Shown: positions 1 to 9,220, counted from the stretch's first letter. The stretch is DNA of 64,000 nt from Acetobacteraceae bacterium (GCA_027482245.1 JAIXWG010000062.1:62001-126000); one strand, 5' to 3'. Numbers and translations are program-made. The notes: a model not told the origin generated them from the sequence alone.

Positions 1-2
1 AC

Positions 3-839
3 GCGACGGCGGCGCGGGTGATGCTGGTGACGTCGCTGGCCTATCCGTCGGTCGCCTGGGTCCTGGCGGAACCGCTCGGCATGGGGCTGGCGGGGGCGGG
101 GCTCGGCTACGCCCTCGCCATGCTGGCGGCGACGATCGGCCAGGGCGCCGTGGTGCTGGCGGGCGGGGCGGGCTTCCGGCCGACCTTCCGCGTGCCGATC
201 CAGGCGGCGCTGTTCTGGCGCATCCTCTCCGTCGGGCTGGTGGCGAGCCTGCTGGCGTCCGTCGCCAACCTGACGACGATCCTGGTGACGGCGCGGATCC
301 GGGACTACGGCCCGGAAGCCGTCGCGGCCTATGGCGTCTCCGCCCGGCTGGAGTTCCTGATGATCCCGCTGGCCTTCGGCGTGGGATCGGCGCTGACGGC
401 GCTGGTCGGTCGCGCGGTCGGCGCGGGGGATTGGGCGGAGGCGCGGCGCATCGCCTGGACGGGCGCGCTGCTGGCCCTGGCCGTGACGGGGCCGGCGGGG
501 CTGCTGGTGGCGATCTTCCCAGGCGCCGTGGCGGCGGCCTTCGCCTCCGACCCCGCGGTGATCGCCATCGCGACGCAGGCACTGTCCGTCATCGGGCCGG
601 CGCTGCCGGGCTTCGGTATGGGCATGGCCTTCTACTTCGCCGCCATGGGCGCGGGGCGCATGCGCTGGCCCGCCGCGGCCGGCCTGTCCCGCATCGCCAT
701 CGCGGTGGGCGGCGGCGCGGTGCTGGAGGGGATGCTGGGCCTGCAGGGACAGTTCCTGGCGGTGGCGCTGGGCGTCACCGCCTTCGGGCTGCTGGCGGCG
801 GCGGGGGTCAGGCCCGGCGTGTGGCCGGGCCGTGCGTGA
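3..839 (+). CDS. MATE-family multidrug efflux transporter (5' end outside window)
   Basis: Open from the window edge, so this is only the C-terminal part (about 278 residues of a family usually near 450). It is an integral membrane protein with about six hydrophobic segments, consistent with the second half of a MATE exporter, which expels cationic drugs or metabolites in exchange for Na+ or H+. The stretch ARIRDYGPEAVAAYGVSARL followed by a glycine-rich segment (FGVGSALTALVGRAVGAGD) is typical of the repeat half of MATE proteins. A GTG and an ATG at 18 and 21 are probably internal codons, because the frame stays open upstream. It converges on the histidine kinase gene with a 3-bp gap. Confidence 0.85.
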   Translation, partial: ATAARVMLVTSLAYPSVAWVLAEPLGMGLAGAGLGYALAMLAATIGQGAVVLAGGAGFRPTFRVPIQAALFWRILSVGLVASLLASVANLTTILVTARIRDYGPEAVAAYGVSARLEFLMIPLAFGVGSALTALVGRAVGAGDWAEARRIAWTGALLALAVTGPAGLLVAIFPGAVAAAFASDPAVIAIATQALSVIGPALPGFGMGMAFYFAAMGAGRMRWPAAAGLSRIAIAVGGGAVLEGMLGLQGQFLAVALGVTAFGLLAAAGVRPGVWPGRA

Positions 840-842
840 CGC

Positions 843-2537
843 TCAGCCCGCGCGGCGCGCCGTCTCCTCGCCCAGCACGGCGCGGGTCGCGGCGGCCAGG
901 GCCTCGATCCGGTAGGGCTTGGGCAGCAGGCCGATGCCCTCCGCCTCCGCATCCCGCTTGGCGGCGGCGGCATAGGCGGTGGTCAGCAGCACGGGCAGGC
1001 GAGGCCGGCGGCGCCGGACCTCGCGGGCCAGTTCCACGCCGTTCATGCCGCCCGGCATCATCACGTCGCTGAACACCAGATCCACCGGGCGGTGATCGGC
1101 CAGCGCGCCCAGCGCCGCGGCTGCGCTGGCTGCGCGTGTCACGGTGAAGCCGAGTTGCGACAGCATCTCCTGCACCAGGGCCGCGACCTCGTCGTCATCC
1201 TCCACCAGCAGCACATGGCCGGCCATGCCTTCCGTCGGCACTTCCGCGGCGATGGCGCCCTGCTCCTCCGCGGGGCGGCGATGCGAACGCGGCAGCAGCA
1301 GCGCGATGGTGGTGCCCTGGCCGAGCGCCGTGTCGATCCGCACCGTGCCGCCGGATTGCCGCGCGAAGCCGTAGACCTGCGCCAGGCCGAGGCCCGATCC
1401 CTTGCCGATGTCCTTGGTGGTGAAGAAGGGCTCGAAGACCCGGGCCACCACCTCCGGCGCCATGCCCGTGCCGCTGTCGACGACGGAAAGCCGCACCGCG
1501 TCGCCGCGCAGCTCCGGCTCCTCCAGCGCGGCCACATTCTCCGCCCGGATGGTGATGGTGCCGCCGCCCGGCATGGCGTCGCGCGCATTGACAGAGAGGT
1601 TGAGGATCGACAGCTCCAGCTCCCCGGGGTCGATCTCCACCGGCCAGAGGCTCTGCGGGAAGTCGAGTGCCACATGCACGTCGCCGCGCAGGCTGCGGTC
1701 CAGCAGTTCGCGCATGCCGCCGATGTGGCGGCGGAGGTCGAGCGGTTCCGGCTGCAGCGCCTGGCGGCGGGAGAAGGCGAGGAGCTGGCGCGTCAGCGCC
1801 GCGCCGCGCGCGGCGGCCTGGCGCATGCCGTCCATCAGCAGCCGCCGGCGGTTCGGGTCGGCCTGGCGTTCCAGCATGTCGAGCCCGCCGGAGATCACCA
1901 TCAGCAGGTTGTTGAAGTCATGCGCGACGCCGCCGGTCAGCTGGCCCATCGCCTCGATCTTCTGCGCGTGGCGCAGCGATTCCGCGATCCGCTCCCGCTC
2001 CGCGATCTGGTGGCGGAGCGCGCCGTTGGCGCGTTCCAGCTCCCGCGTCCGGTCGGCGACCAGGCCTTCCAGTTCGCGCGCCGTGCGCGCCTGCTCGGCC
2101 AGGTGGGCGCGCAGCTCGTATTGCCGGCGCCGGGCACGCAGCGCGGCCTGGATGGTGCTGGTCAGCGTGATCGCCTGCACCGGGCGTTCGAGGAGGGAGA
2201 CGTTGCGCAGCGCCGCCACCATGCGCGCGCGGCCGGCGACGACGGCGGGCTGTTCGCGGTGGCTGGTCAGCACCACGAAGGGCAGGTCGGACCAGGGGGG
2301 CTGGCGGCGCACCCAGGTGACGAGCGGTTCGATCGGCGCGTTGAACAGCGCCTCCTCCGCCACGAAGGCGGCGTCCGCGCCACCCTCCAGCCCCGCGACC
2401 AGCGCCGCCACATCGGCGCATTGCCGCGCCTGGAGGCCCGCCCGGCGGAACAGTTCGGCCGTGGCGGCACCATCCCGCCCCGTCGGCGCCAGGACGAGGA
2501 CGGTCCAGGCCTGGCCGTCAGAGCCCGGTGTCATCAT
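843..2537 (-). CDS. Hybrid sensor histidine kinase / response regulator
   Basis: 564 residues. Domains in order: a receiver-like N-terminus (about 10-130) in which the phospho-acceptor region reads AAFVAEEAL and the usual Lys-Pro reads RP, so it looks degenerate; a coiled coil (about 135-190); a HisKA domain with the H-box AHDFNNLL (His206); an ATPase domain with N-box NLSVNARDA, DSGTGM and GSGLGL (about 305-415); and a canonical receiver with FSDVMMPG (Asp491). No transmembrane segment is visible, so it is probably cytosolic. Its ATG lies 20 bp inside the 3' end of the KaiC-like gene upstream, which implies translational coupling and a shared pathway. Confidence 0.9.
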   Translation of the reverse strand: MMTPGSDGQAWTVLVLAPTGRDGAATAELFRRAGLQARQCADVAALVAGLEGGADAAFVAEEALFNAPIEPLVTWVRRQPPWSDLPFVVLTSHREQPAVVAGRARMVAALRNVSLLERPVQAITLTSTIQAALRARRRQYELRAHLAEQARTARELEGLVADRTRELERANGALRHQIAERERIAESLRHAQKIEAMGQLTGGVAHDFNNLLMVISGGLDMLERQADPNRRRLLMDGMRQAAARGAALTRQLLAFSRRQALQPEPLDLRRHIGGMRELLDRSLRGDVHVALDFPQSLWPVEIDPGELELSILNLSVNARDAMPGGGTITIRAENVAALEEPELRGDAVRLSVVDSGTGMAPEVVARVFEPFFTTKDIGKGSGLGLAQVYGFARQSGGTVRIDTALGQGTTIALLLPRSHRRPAEEQGAIAAEVPTEGMAGHVLLVEDDDEVAALVQEMLSQLGFTVTRAASAAAALGALADHRPVDLVFSDVMMPGGMNGVELAREVRRRRPRLPVLLTTAYAAAAKRDAEAEGIGLLPKPYRIEALAAATRAVLGEETARRAG

Positions 2538-4041
2538 GGGGCAGCAGCGGTTCGGCGGTGCCGAGATAGGTGGGCACGCCGGTGAACACGCCGCTGAAGC
2601 CGCGGAGCGGGGGGCCGATGGTCATGCCGCGGCTGCCCAGCCGGAATTCGCGGATCGAGGTCTCATGCGCGCTGCTGCGCTTCTTCACCACCGACAGCGC
2701 ACGCCGCACCTGCCCCTGGAATTCGAAGTAGCGCAGCATCAGCACCGAATCCGCGAGATAGCTGAGGTCGACCGGGCTGTGCATGGGGCCGACCAGCCCG
2801 TGCTGCGCCAGCACCAGGATGGTCAGCACGCCGCGCTGCGCGAGGTAGCTGAGCAGCTCATGCATCTGCAGGATCAGGAAGCGCTCATCCGGCATGGCGC
2901 TGAGGTAGCCGTTGAGGCTGTCGATCACGATGATCCGCGCGTGGTCCACCTCCACCGCATGGCGCACCAGGCTGGCGAATTCGCCGGGGGCGAGCTCCGC
3001 CGGATCCACCTGCTGCACCCGCACATGGCCGGAGGCGACATGGTGGTCGAGCGGCTGGCCGAGCGAGGCGGCGCGCGCCAGGATCGTGCCTGCGCCCTCG
3101 TCGAAGGCGTACATCACCGCATGCTCCCCGCGCCGCGCGGCGGCGACGATGTAGGCGAGGGCGAGCGAGGATTTGCCGACGCCAGCGGCGCCCAGCAGCA
3201 GCGCATTCGTGCCGCGTTCGAGCCCGCCGCCCAGCATCACGTCCAGCGCCGGGATGTCGGAGGAGGTGGGTTCGCTGCTGAAGCTGGCGCGATGTTCCGC
3301 CGCCACCAGGCGCGGATGGATCGCGAGCCCGCCGCGGCGGATGGTGAAGTCGTGCCAGCCGCCGCGGAAGGGGATGCCGCGCATCTTCACCACGCGAAGC
3401 CGCCGCCGGTCGCCCCCGTAATCCACCGCCGCCTGGTCCAGCATGACCACGCCATGCGCGATGGAGTGCAGCTGCAGGTCGTCGCGCTGGGAGGAGAGGT
3501 CATCCAGCATCAGCACGGTGCAGGCGCGGGCGGCGAAGAAGTGCTTCACCGCCAGGATCTGCCGGCGGTAGCGCAGCGAGTTCTGCGCCAGCAGGCGCAG
3601 TTCCGACAGGCTGTCGAAGACGACGCGCTTCGGGTTGATCGCCACCACCTTCTCGAAGATCAGGCGCGTCGTCTCGCCCAGCTCCACCTCCGCGGGGTGG
3701 AAGACCGTCAGTTCCCGATCGGGGTCGAGGCTGGCTTCCGGCGGCACCAGTTCGAAGACCGTGACGCCGCGCAGCGACCAGCCATGGCGCTTCGCGACCA
3801 GCTGCAGCTCGCGCTCCGTCTCCGAGAGGGAGATGTAGAGCGTCGTCTCGCCAAGCCGCGCGCCTTCGAGCAGGAACTGCAGCGCCAGCGTGGTCTTGCC
3901 CGCGCCAGGCCGGCCTTCCACCAGATAGACCCGCTCCGGATCGAAGCCGCCGCCGAGGATGTCGTCGAGCCCCGCGCTGCCGGTCGAGATGCGGGGCGGA
4001 TCCTCCTCGCCCAGGCCAGCATCGTCACGCACGTCGCCCAT
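2518..4041 (-). CDS. KaiC-like double-domain RecA-family ATPase
   Basis: 507 residues from the ATG at 4041, chosen because GGGAGA lies 7 bp upstream; a longer frame begins at 4077. It has two RecA/KaiC domains. The first has P-loop GRPGAGKTT (about 43-51) and Walker B RVVFDS; the second has P-loop GAAGVGKSS (about 284-292) and IIVIDSLNG. The C-terminal segment KKRSSAHETSIREF aligns with the phosphorylation-site region of cyanobacterial KaiC. No kaiA or kaiB is nearby, so a role in a true clock is not implied. Many alphaproteobacteria pair such KaiC proteins with histidine kinases in stress or light signalling, and the overlapping kinase gene fits that pattern. Confidence 0.9.
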   Translation of the reverse strand: MGDVRDDAGLGEEDPPRISTGSAGLDDILGGGFDPERVYLVEGRPGAGKTTLALQFLLEGARLGETTLYISLSETERELQLVAKRHGWSLRGVTVFELVPPEASLDPDRELTVFHPAEVELGETTRLIFEKVVAINPKRVVFDSLSELRLLAQNSLRYRRQILAVKHFFAARACTVLMLDDLSSQRDDLQLHSIAHGVVMLDQAAVDYGGDRRRLRVVKMRGIPFRGGWHDFTIRRGGLAIHPRLVAAEHRASFSSEPTSSDIPALDVMLGGGLERGTNALLLGAAGVGKSSLALAYIVAAARRGEHAVMYAFDEGAGTILARAASLGQPLDHHVASGHVRVQQVDPAELAPGEFASLVRHAVEVDHARIIVIDSLNGYLSAMPDERFLILQMHELLSYLAQRGVLTILVLAQHGLVGPMHSPVDLSYLADSVLMLRYFEFQGQVRRALSVVKKRSSAHETSIREFRLGSRGMTIGPPLRGFSGVFTGVPTYLGTAEPLLPHDDTGL

Positions 4042-4187
4042 GCACGTCTCCCGCGGCGGGACGGCCATGCGCCGCACGGGCCCGCAGGCCTCTCCGCCAG
4101 GGCGATATCCTGGGCGCAGCCTTCACCCATTGGGAGGGCCTGGACCATCACGGCTGCGATGGAGCGGCGCCGCGGGGCCGCGGCCGG

Positions 4188-4724
4188 CTACACAGCTGCG
4201 AGAGCCTGAAACAGGGTCGGTTGCCACGCAACCTGGACGGGATCGCCCGCGGCGACGCGGCCGCCTTCGACCACCACGGCCATGACGCCCGCGCGGCGCA
4301 CCAGCCCGCCCTCCGCGTCGCGCCCCAGCACCGCCTGCATCAGCCCGGGCTGGAAGGCATCGATCTGGCGGCAGGGATTGCGCAGGCCCGTGACCTCCAC
4401 GACCGCGGCATCGCCGAGGCGGAGCCGCGTGCCGGCGGACAGCGCCAGCAGGTCGATGCCCCGCGTCGTGACATTCTCTCCCATCGCGGCGGGGGCCACG
4501 GTGAATCCGCGGGCGGCCAGTTCGTCGAACAGCTCGGCCTGGATCAGGTGGACCTGGCGCAGGTTGGGCACCGTCGGGTCCTTCGCCACGCGGGACCGAT
4601 GCTTCACCGTGACGCCCGCATGGGCATCACCTTCCACGCCGAGGCCGGCCAGAAGGGTGATGGCGGGCACGGGCTGCTTGCTGAAGCGGTGCGTACCGTC
4701 GCGCGCGACGCAGACGACCTGCAT
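4188..4724 (-). CDS. MOSC domain-containing protein
   Basis: 178 residues. MOSC domains bind sulfur- or molybdenum-cofactor-related ligands. Visible family features are GVEGDAHAG near residue 31, RQVHLIQAELFDEL, GENVTTRGIDL and the closing RNPCRQIDAFQPGL with its conserved Cys. That Cys in a CRQID context is typical of YiiM-like stand-alone MOSC proteins, some of which reduce N-hydroxylated compounds with the molybdenum cofactor. The ATG overlaps the TGA of the TIGR02302 gene upstream by one base, so it is the last gene of the lysA-TIGR02302 run. The specific substrate cannot be read from the sequence. Confidence 0.85.
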   Translation of the reverse strand: MQVVCVARDGTHRFSKQPVPAITLLAGLGVEGDAHAGVTVKHRSRVAKDPTVPNLRQVHLIQAELFDELAARGFTVAPAAMGENVTTRGIDLLALSAGTRLRLGDAAVVEVTGLRNPCRQIDAFQPGLMQAVLGRDAEGGLVRRAGVMAVVVEGGRVAAGDPVQVAWQPTLFQALAAV

Positions 4725-7330
4725 CAGAAGCGCTTCAGCAGGCGGTCGATGTAGTCCAGCTCCTCCTGCGGGCGGCCGCGCTCGGCGCCGCGCTTGCGGA
4801 GTTCCTCCTGGATGCGGCGGGTGCGGAGCAGCTCGGCCTCGTCCGGCACGCGGGTGTCGCTGCCATTGTCCTGGGCGCCGGGGGCTTCGCGGGTGCGGCG
4901 GCCGAGCGGGTCGCGGCCCGGGCCCTGGTCCTGCGCCTGGTCCTGGCCCTGCCCTTCGCCCTGGCCCTCCCCCATCATCTCGCCCTCGCCTTCCCCTTCC
5001 TCCTCGCCTTCCTGGCCCTGGCCGAACTGGCGCTGCATCTGCTGCGCCATCTGGCGGCTGCCTTCCTGCAATTCGCGGATGGCGGTCTGCTGGGGGGTGC
5101 GGGCGTCTCGGCCCTCGGTCAGCGCCTCCTGCGCGTCGCGCATCGCCTGGTCGGCGCGGCCGAGCTGGGGGGGAACCTCCCCGGTCAGGTCGCCGAATTG
5201 CTGCATCACCTCGCCGAGTGCCCGGCGCAGCGCGCGCTGGGTGCGGGCTTCGCGGTTCGCCTCCGCGCGGGCGGCCTCATCGGCCTCCCGCCGCTGCGCT
5301 TCCGCCTGCTGTTCCTGCTGCGGGTTGGGGCGGGACCAGGGGGCGCGGTTCTGCAGCTGCTGGGCACGGCGCTCGGCCTCCCGCCGCTGGGTCTCCGCTT
5401 CCGCCCGGCGATGGCCGCTATCCATCATCTCCGTCTGGCGGCGGACCATGTCCTGCACGACGCCCATCTGCTGCTGGCCGCGTTCGCGCTGCTGGCGCTG
5501 GCGCTGCTCGGCCTCGTTGCGGGGCGTGCGGCCCTCCTCCAGCGCGCGCAGCTGTTCCTCCAGCTCCGCCAGTTCGCGCTGCGCATCCTGGGGCCGGTTC
5601 TGCCGGTTCGCTTCCCGCATCCGCTCCATGCGCCGGTCGAGTTCGCGGCGGTCCATCATGCGGTTCTGCGGGTCGAAGGGCATGGCCTCCGCATTCTCCC
5701 GCTGCAGGCGTTCGGCCAGCGCTTCCAGGTGGCGGCGGATGGCGTCGCGCAGTTCCTGGATGCGGCGTTCCGTCTCCGCCCGCTGCTCGGCGTTCTGCTC
5801 GCGGTTCTCCTGCTGCTCGCGGGCGGCCTGGTCCAGCGCTTCCCGCAGCTGCGCGCGGGCCTGTTCCAGGGCGCGGGCGGTGCGCTCCGCGCGGCCTTCT
5901 TCGAGCGCGAGCGCCGTCTCCCACAGGATCTCCTGCGCCTCTCCCACCGCGTCCGGCCGGCGGTCCCGCACCAGGCGGTGGCGGGCGCTGCGCAGTGCGA
6001 GGAAGGTGGTGGTGTCGTGCTCGAAGGCCTCGGGCGCGGCGGCAATGCGGTCCAGCTCCTGCCGCGCCTCCGCCCTCTTGGTGGGGTCGAGGGAGAGCGA
6101 CTTCCGCAGCGCGATCAGGGCCTGGGCGACCGGGTGGGTGAAGCTGCGTTCCGGCAGCGTCAGCGTCGCGACCTCCGACCGCCCTTCCTGGCCGGCGCCG
6201 TCGCGCGCCACCAGCACCATCTCCACCTCCAGCCCCGCCCAGGGATGGGCGGAGAGGTCGGGCCCCGCGATGCCGCGGGCGCTGCGGGGCTGGCCAGCGG
6301 GCAGGCCGATCTCGATCGGGTGGGCGGGGGCCTGGGGGCGCGCCTTCAGCCGCACCTCGGCCTGCAGGCTGGCCACGCCCCAATCGTCATCCGCGCGCCA
6401 GGACAGCCGCAGCGCCAGGCCGCGGGCGGCGCGGGCGGGGGGTTCGGCGAAGCTGGCGGTGGGGGGCTGGTCGGCCTGCACGGTCAGGGTCCAGCCCGCG
6501 ACCTCGAACCCCTCGCGCCGGATGACCAGGCGCGCGCCCTGGTCCAGCTGCGCCTCCGCGCCCCAGGACCGGCCATCGAGCGCCCGGAAGGGCGTGGCAT
6601 TGGCGCCGAGCTGCAGTTCCGGCGCGCCGCCGCTGCCGCCGGACAGCGCCACCTGCAGCCGGCTGCCCTGCGGCACGGTCACGGCGCCGCCGGCGGGGTC
6701 CAGGAACAGCGGCGCGGCGCCGGTGTAGGCGGGCGGCGTCACCCAGGCCTCGACGCGCAGCGCGGGCGGCACGGCGGCCGCGGCGAAGCCCGGCACCACG
6801 GCGCGGCGCAGCCTCTCCGGCGCCTCCGGCCCCGCGATGAAGAGCGACGCCAGCAGCGCCAGGCCAAGTGCGCTGCGCAGCGCGATCGGGTCCCGCGCCG
6901 CCAGGCCCGGCCGGGGGATACCGACGCGGAGCCGGCTGATGGAGGCGGCCGCGCGGCGGCGATGCGCTTCCCAGACGGCGATCGACAGCGCATCCCCGCC
7001 CGCAGGCTTGTCGGCCAGCGCGGCGAGCGGCCGGTGCGGCAGGCCGGAAGCGCGTTCGAGGCGGCGATCCGCCTCCTCCTCCACCGGCAGGGCCCAGCCG
7101 CGGAAGCCGCGCCAGGCGGCATAGGCAAGCGCGATGGCGAAGGCCGCGGCCAGGATCGGCCGCGCCCAGTTCGGCAGCAGCAGCGGCAGGCCGAGCAGCG
7201 AGAGCGTCAGGAACAGCCCCAGCACGCCGAGCGGCGGCCAGAGCGCGGGCCAGAGCCTTTCCCAGGCCAGGGCCAGCCGCGCCAGGGCGCGGCGTCGGGG
7301 GAGGGTCGCGAGCGGGTCCCGCCCCGTCAC
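4724..7330 (-). CDS. TIGR02302/DUF4175 family membrane protein
   Basis: 868 residues starting at a GTG that overlaps the lysA stop by four bases (GTGA). The N-terminus holds two or three membrane segments (about 25-75 and 155-175). A soluble middle part follows, then a very long Gln/Glu/Arg-rich helical region (about 460-800), and a C-terminus ending in LDYIDRLLKRF. This architecture and the position directly after lysA match the alphaproteobacterial TIGR02302 (DUF4175) family, whose function is unknown. The charged coiled region and membrane anchor suggest a cell-envelope role, but that is inference. Confidence 0.88.
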   Translation of the reverse strand: MTGRDPLATLPRRRALARLALAWERLWPALWPPLGVLGLFLTLSLLGLPLLLPNWARPILAAAFAIALAYAAWRGFRGWALPVEEEADRRLERASGLPHRPLAALADKPAGGDALSIAVWEAHRRRAAASISRLRVGIPRPGLAARDPIALRSALGLALLASLFIAGPEAPERLRRAVVPGFAAAAVPPALRVEAWVTPPAYTGAAPLFLDPAGGAVTVPQGSRLQVALSGGSGGAPELQLGANATPFRALDGRSWGAEAQLDQGARLVIRREGFEVAGWTLTVQADQPPTASFAEPPARAARGLALRLSWRADDDWGVASLQAEVRLKARPQAPAHPIEIGLPAGQPRSARGIAGPDLSAHPWAGLEVEMVLVARDGAGQEGRSEVATLTLPERSFTHPVAQALIALRKSLSLDPTKRAEARQELDRIAAAPEAFEHDTTTFLALRSARHRLVRDRRPDAVGEAQEILWETALALEEGRAERTARALEQARAQLREALDQAAREQQENREQNAEQRAETERRIQELRDAIRRHLEALAERLQRENAEAMPFDPQNRMMDRRELDRRMERMREANRQNRPQDAQRELAELEEQLRALEEGRTPRNEAEQRQRQQRERGQQQMGVVQDMVRRQTEMMDSGHRRAEAETQRREAERRAQQLQNRAPWSRPNPQQEQQAEAQRREADEAARAEANREARTQRALRRALGEVMQQFGDLTGEVPPQLGRADQAMRDAQEALTEGRDARTPQQTAIRELQEGSRQMAQQMQRQFGQGQEGEEEGEGEGEMMGEGQGEGQGQDQAQDQGPGRDPLGRRTREAPGAQDNGSDTRVPDEAELLRTRRIQEELRKRGAERGRPQEELDYIDRLLKRF

Positions 7331-8676
7331 GCCGGGCTCTTCAGCCAGGAGGGCAGCTTCTGCCCCGCCAGCAGCGCTTCCTGCGTCTGGCGTTCGCGCA
7401 CCGCGGCGAAGCGGTCGCCATCCACCAGGATCTCGGCCGCCAGCGGCCGGCTGTTGTAGGTGCTGCTCATCGACGCGCCATAGGCCCCCGCATCCAGGAA
7501 CGCGACGAGGCTACCCGGATCGAGGCTCGGAAGGCCACGATTTCTGGTGAAGGTGTCCCCCGTCTCGCAGATGGGGCCCACCACGTCGCAGGGCGCGATG
7601 GGGGCCACGTAGTCGGTGGGGGAGACGGGGACGATGCCGTGCCAGGCATCGTACATGGCGGGGCGGATGAGGTCGTTCATCGCGGCATCGACGACGACGA
7701 AGCGCCGCTCCGCCCCCATCTTCTGCAGGATGACGGAGGCGAGCAGCACGCCGGCGGGGCCGGAGATCCAGCGCCCGGGCTCCACCATCAGCTCCACGCC
7801 GAGGTTCCCGAGGGTGGAGGCGATGGCGCCCGCCACGGCCGCGGGGGCGGGCGGCGGTTCGTCCCGGTAGGGGATGCCGAGGCCGCCGCCGCAATCCACC
7901 CGCTCCACGCTCAGGCCCTGGGCGCGCAGGCCGCGGACGAGGTCCGCGAGATGGCCATAGGCGATGCGGTAGGCGGAGACGCCGGCGGTGATCTGGCTGC
8001 CGATATGCACCGCGACGCCGACGGGGCGGATGCCGGGCAGCGTCGCCATGCGGGCATAGAGGGCGGGGGCGTCGCCGATGGCGATGCCGAACTTGTTCTC
8101 CGACTTGCCGGTCGTGATCTTGGCGTGGGTCTTGGCGTCCACGTCGGGGTTCACGCGCAGCGCCACGGGCGCCTCCACGCCCATGGCGGTGGCGATGGCG
8201 GAGATCATCTCCACCTCCTCCGCCGATTCGGCGTTGATCTGCTGGATGCCCTCCGCCAGGGCGTAGCGGATTTCCGTCAGCGTCTTGCCGACGCCGGAGA
8301 AGACGATGTGGCTGGCGGGAATGCCGGCGGCGCGGGCCAGGCGCAACTCGCCCTCGCTCACCACATCGGCGCCGGCGCCGGCCTCGGCCAGGACGCGAAG
8401 CACGGCCAGGTTGGGGTTGGCCTTGACGGCGAAATGCACCTCGGCCGGCGCGCGGGCCTCATCCAGCGCGCCCTGCAGCAGGCCGAGGCGGCGTCGGAGC
8501 GTGGCGGCGGAATAGACCCAGCTCGGCGTGCCATGGGCGCGGGCGATGGCGGCGAGCGGCACGCCATCCATCATCAGCCCCGCCACGGGGTCCATGGTGA
8601 GCTGCGGGCGCAGCGCCAGCAGCTCGGCAAAGGTCGGGTCTTCGCCCTGGGGGGCGGATGCGGGGAGGGCGGCCAT
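7327..8676 (-). CDS. lysA: Diaminopimelate decarboxylase
   Basis: 449 residues from the ATG at 8676; a TTG-initiated extension to 8712 is less likely. This PLP enzyme of the alanine-racemase fold converts meso-diaminopimelate to lysine, the last step of lysine synthesis. The PLP lysine lies in VHFAVKANPN (about Lys85). Other family blocks are SEGELRLA, VNPDVDAKTHAKITTG, CGGGLGIPY, EPGRWI and the substrate-binding CETGD near the C-terminus. In many alphaproteobacteria lysA follows argH and a small lipoprotein gene; here a tetR/DUF2852 pair lies between them. It overlaps the TIGR02302 start. Confidence 0.96.
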   Translation of the reverse strand: MAALPASAPQGEDPTFAELLALRPQLTMDPVAGLMMDGVPLAAIARAHGTPSWVYSAATLRRRLGLLQGALDEARAPAEVHFAVKANPNLAVLRVLAEAGAGADVVSEGELRLARAAGIPASHIVFSGVGKTLTEIRYALAEGIQQINAESAEEVEMISAIATAMGVEAPVALRVNPDVDAKTHAKITTGKSENKFGIAIGDAPALYARMATLPGIRPVGVAVHIGSQITAGVSAYRIAYGHLADLVRGLRAQGLSVERVDCGGGLGIPYRDEPPPAPAAVAGAIASTLGNLGVELMVEPGRWISGPAGVLLASVILQKMGAERRFVVVDAAMNDLIRPAMYDAWHGIVPVSPTDYVAPIAPCDVVGPICETGDTFTRNRGLPSLDPGSLVAFLDAGAYGASMSSTYNSRPLAAEILVDGDRFAAVRERQTQEALLAGQKLPSWLKSPA

Positions 8677-8730
8677 TCCCTCAGTATTGGGGTGGCGGGA
8701 CCGTTCCGCCAAGCCGCCCGCCCTTCAGCC

Positions 8731-9147
8731 TCATGCGCGGGCGTCGCGCGCCTGCATGAAACGCTCGAACTCCTCCCGGTCCCGCGCGCGGCGGAGCTGG
8801 TCCATGAAGGCGGCGAATTCGGCCTGCTGGGCGTCGAGCGCGCGGCGCTCCTCCTCCAGCCGCCGCAGCACGGCGGCGCGGTGCTCGTCGAAGGCGAGGT
8901 TGCCGGAGGAGCCGGCCAGGGCGGCCGGCATGCGGTCCCGCAGGCGGGACTTCCAGGTGAGGCGCGCGGAGCAGGGCATGGCGTGGAGCATTCCGAACAG
9001 GGCGAGGAGGGAGAGGCCGACCGGCCACCAGGCGATGAAGCCGAGGATCACGGCGGGCAGGCGCCAGCCATGCAGGAAGAAGCGGTGGCGCCGGGGGCGG
9101 TCGGCAGCGGCGGGCAGGAAGCCCGGCTGGGCGGTGGCGGGGATCAT
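8731..9147 (-). CDS. DUF2852 family membrane protein
   Basis: 138 residues from the ATG at 9147, which has AGAGGA about five bases upstream; a GTG at 9180 would put the palindromic operator inside the coding region. The protein has one hydrophobic segment (WRLPAVILGFIAWWPVGLSL), then a basic stretch and a C-terminal acidic/basic helix ending EEFERFMQARDARA. This layout matches the alphaproteobacterial DUF2852 family of unknown function. It lies just downstream of a tetR gene and a perfect palindrome, so it is the likely target of that regulator. Confidence 0.8.
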   Translation of the reverse strand: MIPATAQPGFLPAAADRPRRHRFFLHGWRLPAVILGFIAWWPVGLSLLALFGMLHAMPCSARLTWKSRLRDRMPAALAGSSGNLAFDEHRAAVLRRLEEERRALDAQQAEFAAFMDQLRRARDREEFERFMQARDARA

Positions 9148-9156
9148 TTCATCCTC

Positions 9157-9183
9157 TATGTGAATGTCACTTACATTCACATA
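9157..9183. promoter_or_regulatory. 27-bp perfect palindrome, probable TetR operator
   Basis: TATGTGAATGT, five bases (CACTT), then ACATTCACATA: two 11-bp arms that are exact reverse complements. It lies between the tetR stop (9221) and the DUF2852 ribosome-binding site (about 9152-9157). TetR-family dimers bind palindromes of this size, so the adjacent regulator is the natural candidate. A loose half match (TGACATT) occurs at the tetR start codon (9821-9827). Confidence 0.7.
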
Positions 9184-9220
9184 CGCTTGCAGGGGATCGC
9201 CGTCAAGCGGCCGGGGCTGT

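Noticed and set aside
1402..4209. Very long open frame on the plus strand (935 codons) antisense to the kinase and KaiC-like genes
   Set aside because: Arg/Ser/Ala-rich low-complexity product with no domain; it is the usual antisense shadow of GC-rich coding DNA.
4834..6600. Gln/Glu-rich segment of the TIGR02302 protein as a separate repeat protein or amyloid
   Set aside because: It is part of one continuous frame anchored by N-terminal membrane spans and is typical of the family.
5198..7459. 753-codon plus-strand frame antisense to the TIGR02302 gene
   Set aside because: Mirrors the codon bias of the gene below it, has no recognisable motif and no ribosome-binding site.
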